Positions 57,764-64,000 of a stretch of 64,000 nucleotides of DNA are shown one piece after another. The stretch's first letter is position 1; every line of letters begins with the position of its first letter. The notes under the pieces were generated by a model that worked only from the letters and a program-made list of their open reading frames with translations, did not search any database and was not told the origin of the DNA. The position numbers and the translations under genes were made by a program. Location of the stretch: the NCBI GenBank assembly GCA_019095985.1, contig CM032669.1, positions 36,125,756 through 36,189,755 of the forward strand, given 5' to 3'. The stretch comes from Streblospio benedicti. Lineage: Eukaryota > Annelida > Polychaeta > Spionida > Spionidae.

Positions 57764-59030
57764 CATGAACAGTATGTCTGTATTTGATGGTTATAAATTG
57801 GCACACAAAAATGGTGTCCAATTTAACAAGTTCAGTGCACGTATATGAATCTCACATTGGAAAAGAATTTGAAGGATTGTTTTCTGATGCAGAGGATTAT
57901 TTACTGAAATCTTGTGAAGAGGGAGCTGCAGTGATAGCATTTGAATAACCAGGGCTACATTATGGAGTGTATTAGTACACATCTGACGTTTCTACAGCTT
58001 CTATGACGTCTATTTGAGGATCATTTGTGACGTCTGTAAATGTTAGTGTAGGTGTGAAATAGAGCTACTTTGAGGTAACCCCTCCATTTCACTATCTTAA
58101 CTAGCAAAAAAAATTGTCGAGTTCTAGTCTTTTTCTACTCTTGTCTGTCGCGAGCCAGTGCTGTTCTGGTCTTGGCTGAAAGTTATCATTCACCACGGCA
58201 AACTGGTGGGGCTGACACATGCAGTCCAACTAAAAAACAAAGACCAAAAAATCAATACTTTTCGTGACCGTGTCGGTACCAGGTCTGGACAATTATCTGG
58301 AGCTAGTTTTAGCCTAGAATTGTTAATCTTGACCATTTTGGTACCTTGCCAAGGTTAGGACCTGGTACTGACATGGTACAGATAAAATATTGATTTTTTA
58401 GTATTGGTCGAAACACTCACGACTTTTTTAGTTGGACTTACATGCAGCCCAACCGGTTTGTGCTGGTGGAAGTTGCGGATCCATGCAAACTTTCAGCTAA
58501 GACCAGAACAGAAATAACTCCCACCTAACAAGACTAGATAAGGACTAGATCTTGACATGGTCCTGTGAAGGTCTCGGTCAGGTCAAGACGTCGAAAAATT
58601 GACAGGTCTTAGCCTAGTTTTCATCCAGGTTACAACAGTGGAATGGAGGGGTAAACCAGCATCAAAACGAGGTTACAACCAGTCAAATGTTCTTGGTCCT
58701 TACCTTGTCGCCATGGTCGGGATCATGTTGGGATCTTGTCTGGACCATGTCATAACCTTTTCGAGACCAAGTCGTAACCCTGTCTGGATCTTTTTGCCCG
58801 ATTTAGTCTGGACCTATTTGTTATCACATCTTGACTTTGAGGGAATGGGAAAATCTTTTATGTGCCAAGACTTTCATATTTATTGTGATCTTGTTTTCAA
58901 CATCCACGACTTTTAAAGTGTAGAATTGGTTAAGACTACGTCCAGATAATGGAATGGAGTGGTTAAAAAAAATTTGTGTAAGAGCAATATATTTTGCTTG
59001 AATATACGCTCTAAAGCATATTCCATCCCA
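57764..59030. other. Sequence downstream of the sulfotransferase
   Basis: Holds the foldback repeat 58163-58509 and, at about 58550-58800, several imperfect repeats of words such as CATGGTCGGGATCATG and GTCTGGACCATGTC. No further gene was recognised. Confidence 0.5.
58163..58509. repeat. Foldback repeat with about 80-bp imperfect arms
   Basis: The left arm (58163-58245) begins GTTCTGGTCTTGGCTGAAAG and the right arm (about 58420-58509) ends with its complement CTTTCAGCTAAGACCAGAAC. GTCCAACTAAAAAA lies at the inner side of both. The loop includes a second inverted pair (GGTACCAGGTC and GACCTGGTAC). No target duplication was found. Confidence 0.5.
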
Positions 59031-59099
59031 TATTAACTATATATTTCTCATCTATAGTGATTTAAGATTGCCAAAATCTGTTGCTAATTTGCTGACCGC

Positions 59100-61840
59100 A
59101 AGTTCATGGAGTAACAATTTCTATCATGACTAGAAAATGGTAGTGAATATCAAAATAAGAATTATAGGAATGATACGCTATTTTTTGCCGCATCCATAAA
59201 GTAATTTCTTAGATTCTGATTGGTTCATATATAGTGAACACTTACATGGAAATTGTATTTTTTCAGTCTGTGAGGGACAGTCAGACATTTTAAACAGGCC
59301 TAAATTGGAGATTAGGTACGATGATTAAAACGGAAGTGTTTTAATTTGCATACACATGGCTAGTCACTCAAGTAATACACTAATGTGTATGCAAATCAAA
59401 TATAATATGAATAGGCAATGCCTAACATCATACGCAGCTAGCTTACACACCCTATCAAAATTATATGTCAAATATATCTCGAGTCCAATGTATGATGCTG
59501 ATGCCTTTGTTGTGCACAGCTCTATAGCCAAAGATGTAAAAATAAATAGTGATCCAATTCCTAGAATTATCATATTGAGCAAAGGGTGATGATAATAATA
59601 TTGGCTGGCTATAAATGTTGATAGGCCATTAATTATGCGGTTTCCAGTAAAAACAAAATTGGCAAATTAAGCTGTGTGCCAACATTTCCAGTTTTACAAT
59701 ATCACACTCATTCGTTAAAAGTGGACGCATGACTAACAACATTTATAACATATCACGTTTTATGTGTACGCACAACATGCAATAGAGTAATGTATTCAAG
59801 GCGCTTAACAAAATCCACGCAAAAAAATAAACATTTGAATTATCATAATATTGCAATTGTTTAGGGTATTTCATGCAATTATAAATGCATTAGAATGTTA
59901 TTGGTTACAGCAAGTAAATAAGGTGCCATGTCGTAATTATGACATTCCTGCTGAGAACTTTCGGATTAAATTAAATCAATGCACGATGAGTTCGAAAAAA
60001 CAAATGGCTGCCAATTTTGAAGGCATGAGTAGGGAAGTCAGGACAGTCAGAATCATAGATGCATGCCTTGCACCCAGCCTTATGAGCTGGTATAAACAAA
60101 GCTTTGGTGTTCTAATCATGGGGGCTAATCCTCAATTTAGGAATGTTCAAAATGTCTGACTGTCTCACAGAGACCGAAAATATGCCATTTTCATGTTAGT
60201 GTTCACTATTATGTAAACCATTCAGAAAATCAACTAGATCAAAAGTGTTCAAAGAACACTGCGTCGCTAGAACGACGTTGACTTATGGACAATTAAGATA
60301 ATATATTGAAAAAATGTATACTTTACAATCAAGAAATCTATGAATTTGAAGAGAAAACATCAGAATGAATCAGAATCAATATATCCAGCATAAAGCTATT
60401 TGTGTTGCCATACAATAGTACTGGATAACAAGATGATAATCAATATCAGTTTCAAATCCAATAATCAATTTTGGTGCTTGGTTGAAATATTGATTTTTTC
60501 TTGCTGGCTAAGTGCATTGAATATCATTAAAACGCGCTTCTAGAAAACAAAATTTAATTGGCAGAGCGCCCAAAATCGAATCACTTCGGTGTCGCCTCAT
60601 ACCTCATAGTCGTGTAAAGTTTGAACGAAATCTGTGGAACGGTAAAAGCTCTAGCTTGTCCGGAGACATACATACATACATACATAGATACATAGAAACT
60701 AGATCAGAAGTGTTCAAAGAACACGGCGTCGCTAGAACAACGTTGATTTATATGGGCAATTAAGATATATAATGAAACGATGCATACTTTACTGTTAATC
60801 AAGTTCAACTGTTAAAAGTTGAGTAAAATGTTATGGAAATCTTAATTAAAAGTAAACAATACTGTAATCAGCCACAAATGAGCATGGTGCATGAGTATGC
60901 TGTATTGATTTTATTAATTTGCAGCAGTAAACATTGATGGCATGAATTGTTTATTTGTTTTGATGGCGTTCGTAAGACTGTGACGTGTGGCGTAATTACT
61001 ATCAAATGGGTTAACGTTTGACACGTTTTACGTCATTCTGTAGGTTTACTCTCTGACGCTTGACGTACCATGACGTTGGCTAAGTGCATTGAACATAAGT
61101 AAAATGTCATAAATGGCCTTCTAAAATACACAATTTAATTGGCAGAGCGCCCAAAATCGAATCACTTCGGTGTCGCCTCATACCTCATAGTTGTGTAAAG
61201 TTTGAACAAAATCTGTGGAACGGTAAAAGCTCTAGCTTGTCCGGAGACATACATACATAGATACATAGAAACGAAGTGATCACAAGGCTTTCGCTTCAGC
61301 TACTGAAGCGACACAACAAAGTGATCACAAGGCTTTCGCTTCAGCTACTGAAGCGACGCAATAAACCACAAACTACAAAGGATCACGTAATCCGTGCAAG
61401 GCGGTGTGCGTTATTGGTTGAACGGTTGACGTTTGAAAGAACACGTCAAGGGCTCTGTGATTTACGCTGGTCGCTCTGTATTCTAGGAAACCTATTGTAA
61501 TTCTGGCTAAGTGCATTGAATATCAGTAAAATTTCATAAATAGCGTTCTAACATACACAATTTAATTGGCAGAGCGCCCAAAATCGAATCACTTCGGTGT
61601 CGCCTCATACCTCATAGCTGTGTAAAGTTTGAACAAAATCGGTGTAACGGTAAAAGCTCTAGCTTGTCCGGAGACATACATACATACATAGAAACGAAGT
61701 GATCACAAGGCTTTCGCTTCAGCTACTGAAGCGACGCAAATATTACAAAGTAAATGTGGCAAAAAAAATGAACTTTTCATTCCGTACAATTTTTATTTTA
61801 ATATTTATTACCATTTTTTAATTATGATAGAAAATGATGT
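59100..61840. mobile_element. Foldback element (family D) interrupted by Helentron-like copies
   Basis: The left half 59100-59330 and right half (60095-60231 plus 61738-61840) are inverted copies: TTCTATCATGACTAGAAAATGG against its complement, AGTGAACAC against GTGTTCACT, and ACAGTCAGACATTTT against AAAATGTCTGACTGT. The right half is split by the Helentron-like cluster 60232-61737. A related shorter palindromic copy lies at about 62060-62515. Confidence 0.5.
60232..61737 (+). mobile_element. Nested cluster of Helentron-like elements
   Basis: A copy starting at 60232 (AACTAGATCAAAAGTG) runs to 60696, where a second copy (60697-61317, AACTAGATCAGAAGTG to the hairpin) interrupts it; the first copy's 3' end (AAAGTGATCACAAGG and hairpin) resumes at about 61318-61362. 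A third 3' half (61504-61737) with its own hairpin follows. All share the ACATACATACATA microsatellite and the CTAGCTTGTCCGGAGACATA block. No target duplications are seen. Confidence 0.5.
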
Positions 61841-62059
61841 ATCGGACACATTTTAGACAGAATTTGTGTTATTTTAGCAGGTATAATTGTTATTTGTTAG
61901 AACTAGCACTTTCATTTAATTAGAATCATTGTAAGTACACTAGTTAATGTGTTTAGGTGTTAGGATTAATTGCTCCATGATTCTTTATTCTTGAAAGTGT
62001 TGGTAAAACTTAAGTATTCTAAGTCATTTTCAGTATTTTAGACATAATTGAATATAGGC

Positions 62060-62515
62060 TCTAAAGCGAGTTCCATTCCATATTAACTATATATTTCACA
62101 TCTAGTGTTTTAAGATTGCCAAAATTTGACAGTCGGACATTTTGAACATTCTTAATTTGGGGATTACGTCCTATGAAAAGAACAGCAAAGTTTGTTTATA
62201 TTTTTTATTTCACGCACATTGCTGTATCATTTGAGTGACCAGTCATGTATGCAAATTAAAATACTGCTGTTCTAATCACAGGACATAATCCCCAATTTAG
62301 GCTTGTTTAAAATGTCAGTCTCAGACCGAAAAAATTCATTTTCATGTGTTCCATTTCATGTAAGTGTTCCCTATTACGTAAACCAATCAGAATAATAAAA
62401 ATCAAAGTTTTGATGTGGTAAAAAAATAGCAGTTCATTCCTATAATTATTATTTTAATATTCATTACCATTTTTTAGTTATGATAGAAAATGTTACTCTA
62501 TGAACTTGCTGTCAA
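62060..62515. mobile_element. Family D foldback element, second copy
   Basis: Palindromic copy of the element at 59100-61840: the left part (TTTGACAGTCGGACATTTTG, GGGGATTACGTCCTATG) is complementary to the right part (CATAATCCCCAATTTAGG, AAAATGTCAGTCTCAGACCG). It carries GTAAACCAATCAGAATAAT and AGTTATGATAGAAAATG at its right end. Confidence 0.5.
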
Positions 62516-63515
62516 CACATTAGCAGGATATCTGGTGTTGTGTTTAGACGATCTTCGATAAAACGTTGCTACGATTAATAATACTACTGATATTACAATT
62601 CAAATTGGTCACAGGAGCTGTCAAATGAATTGGTAAGTGCTAGAAATTGGCAAAATTGAACTTGTTACTGTACAAATTTTGAAAAGTTTTTGATGAAAAT
62701 CACAAGAGCTATGAAGGATAATATTTCTCTGATAAAATGGAAAACTCTGAATGTGAACTACGAGTCATGTAAAAAGCTGGTCTTGGCACGCAGCAGTATA
62801 ACAGTGAATCCTGCTGCGGCTTCAAAAGGGTTAAATATCTATTATATAGAACCTTGTAATCATAATGTTGTTTTATTACAAATTTTCTGCGGTTTAGGAC
62901 TTCGTTTTATGACTTCCCTTCAACCTCATGAACTTAACATTTTAGTTGTTAATCTCAAATATTGGTTATCATTAGGATTTTACTGACCATGAGCTATAGT
63001 TATTACTGTTAAAACACATCTATCCTAATCCCTATTTGTTATTCAATAGTGGTCAATTAAAAATAACACCACACATGATTATGTATATTTTGATATTTTT
63101 TTATTCCTGACATTTTTCAGTATTTCATAGTAAATAATAAAGATTTGGGCAGTGACAAGTGTCAGGCCCCCCTTTACATACACATTCAACTGGCTCCGCC
63201 CTGAGAGGAGGTCATACCTCCAATTAAGCCCAAGGTCAGACCGCAAGGGGGCTGCTGCCTGAACCCGCACCACCGTACACTACAAAAATAACCAGTGTTT
63301 CTCTTCATATTGCTACTGAAAAAATGTCACAAAAATACCTATGGCATTCCAATTTACACTTGGGTCAAATCTCACATGGTCTCAATGGGAATGAGAGGAG
63401 GGCTATGATTTAGGAGCAACTGTTATCAAGGCCTACAACTTCTCCTACCCAACGAAAACCATTCACATTACAAGAAATGGCCCTTGAATTATTGACACTT
63501 ATTATGAACACTCAC
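62516..63515. other. Unassigned intergenic stretch
   Basis: It contains a 98-aa plus-strand open frame (62690-62986) without recognisable motifs, and a GC-richer segment at 63160-63270 with a possible minus-strand frame (GLNWRYDLLSGRSQLNVYVK). I cannot support either as a gene. Confidence 0.5.
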
Positions 63516-63567
63516 ACAGTTGCCATAGGGATTTTGCAACAGCTTCACAGCTCGAGCAATATTCAAA
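63516..63567 (-). CDS. Possible 52-nt exon of an edge gene
   Basis: It lies between acceptor GTTTTTAG and donor AACTGT|GTGAGT and reads LNIARAVKLLQNPYGNC. The NPYGNC end recalls the PYGNC segment just after the first membrane helix of DEG/ENaC channels (such as FMRFamide-gated and acid-sensing channels), but the match is too short to rely on. Confidence 0.5.
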
Positions 63568-63768
63568 CTAAAAACACAAGATTAAACAACAAACATATCT
63601 CTTGTATAACCATGATTCATATCTCATACAAGACCATGTAAGTCTGATTATATCTCAGTTTAATATCTAATCATAACTTAATAAATGGCATCTCTTTTAA
63701 AATGAAAAGCCCACTTTAATCAAGACTTAACAAATTTAAATAACTATCACGTTTACTATCACTTTCTG

Positions 63769-64000
63769 TCAGCAAAAAAAAATATCCATTGGTGCCCACA
63801 CAGCAGAAGCTTTATACACGTGCAGTAAATTAGCGGCAGTCCATTGAGAAGTCACCGCACTGCTGTCTGTTGTCTGGGCATCTGGATATAGCATGGCAGC
63901 TGGTGCTGAGAAATGCAATCCATCAAGAGCCACAATACCAATATCCAGCGGTGGCGTTAAAAAAATCCCATTGATAATAGGCTGATACAGTAGGATGAGT
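63769..64000 (-). CDS. Partial open frame at the right edge, unrecognised
   Basis: A stop-free minus-strand frame enters from beyond the window and ends at a TGA (63771-63769). It reads LILLYQPIINGIFLTPPLDI, GIVALDGLHFSAPAAMLYPD, then AQTTDSSAVTSQWTAANLLH and VYKASAVWAPMDIFFC. Composition is coding-like and GC content is above the surroundings. I do not recognise the family; it could be a last exon, a read-through of an earlier donor, or transposon coding sequence. Confidence 0.5.
   Translation of the reverse strand, partial: LILLYQPIINGIFLTPPLDIGIVALDGLHFSAPAAMLYPDAQTTDSSAVTSQWTAANLLHVYKASAVWAPMDIFFC

Noticed and set aside
62690-62986. 98-aa plus-strand open frame
   Set aside because: No motif, no neighbours, codon use like the AT-rich background.

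Overview
The window is AT-rich (roughly two thirds A+T by eye) and holds spliced genes with GT-AG introns, long introns and many non-autonomous transposons, so it is animal nuclear DNA. The genes are bilaterian: a DUF4795 (QRICH2/C16orf96-type) protein, an MCRIP protein, calmodulin, a two-domain rhodanese and a galactose-3-O-sulfotransferase-type enzyme. The repeat fauna (microsatellite-bearing Helentron-like elements, CR1/Jockey-type LINE, Penelope-like elements, a tRNA-derived SINE) suggests a marine invertebrate, perhaps a lophotrochozoan. I cannot name the species. There is one assembly gap (32671-32770).

Layout. Positions 455-32260 (minus strand) form one gene of about 19-21 coding exons for a coiled-coil DUF4795 protein. 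I rebuilt its exons by hand from splice sites; every junction keeps phase and the sum is an exact multiple of three. About 32.3-32.9 kb is a divergent intergenic region with a perfect CRE (TGACGTCA) and the gap. Positions 32874-36016 (plus) are the last three coding exons of an MCRIP-type gene; its first exon is probably in or next to the gap. About 39.0-45.0 kb is a repeat block: microsatellite-bearing repeats, a broken LINE and an inverted SINE mosaic. Positions 45898-55883 (plus) are a seven-exon thiosulfate/3-mercaptopyruvate sulfurtransferase-like gene, with a complete three-exon calmodulin gene (47083-48204, minus) nested antisense in its first intron. Positions 56492-57763 hold an intronless GAL3ST-type sulfotransferase. 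About 58.1-62.5 kb is foldback and Helentron-like repeats, some nested in each other. The right edge (63.5-64.0 kb) may carry pieces of another minus-strand gene.

The genes do not form a pathway. Clear organisational features are the head-to-head DUF4795/MCRIP pair, the nested antisense calmodulin, and introns that have taken in many mobile elements. The main element family has subterminal inverted repeats (GCGTCGCT/AGCGACGC), a CATA microsatellite and a 3' hairpin, the architecture of Helentron-associated (HINE/DINE-like) elements; one copy sits inside another. Other well-bounded items are a hAT-type MITE with a perfect 8-bp target duplication (31289-31698), a young Penelope-like insertion with about 99% identical inverted ends (51944-52760), and a foldback element carrying Penelope RT and endonuclease scraps (30361-31055). 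I found no retrovirus, LTR element, Polinton, toxin gene or CRISPR array. [Form note: the original answer gave no feature confidence values; the 0.5 in every feature is a placeholder required by the schema, not an estimate.]
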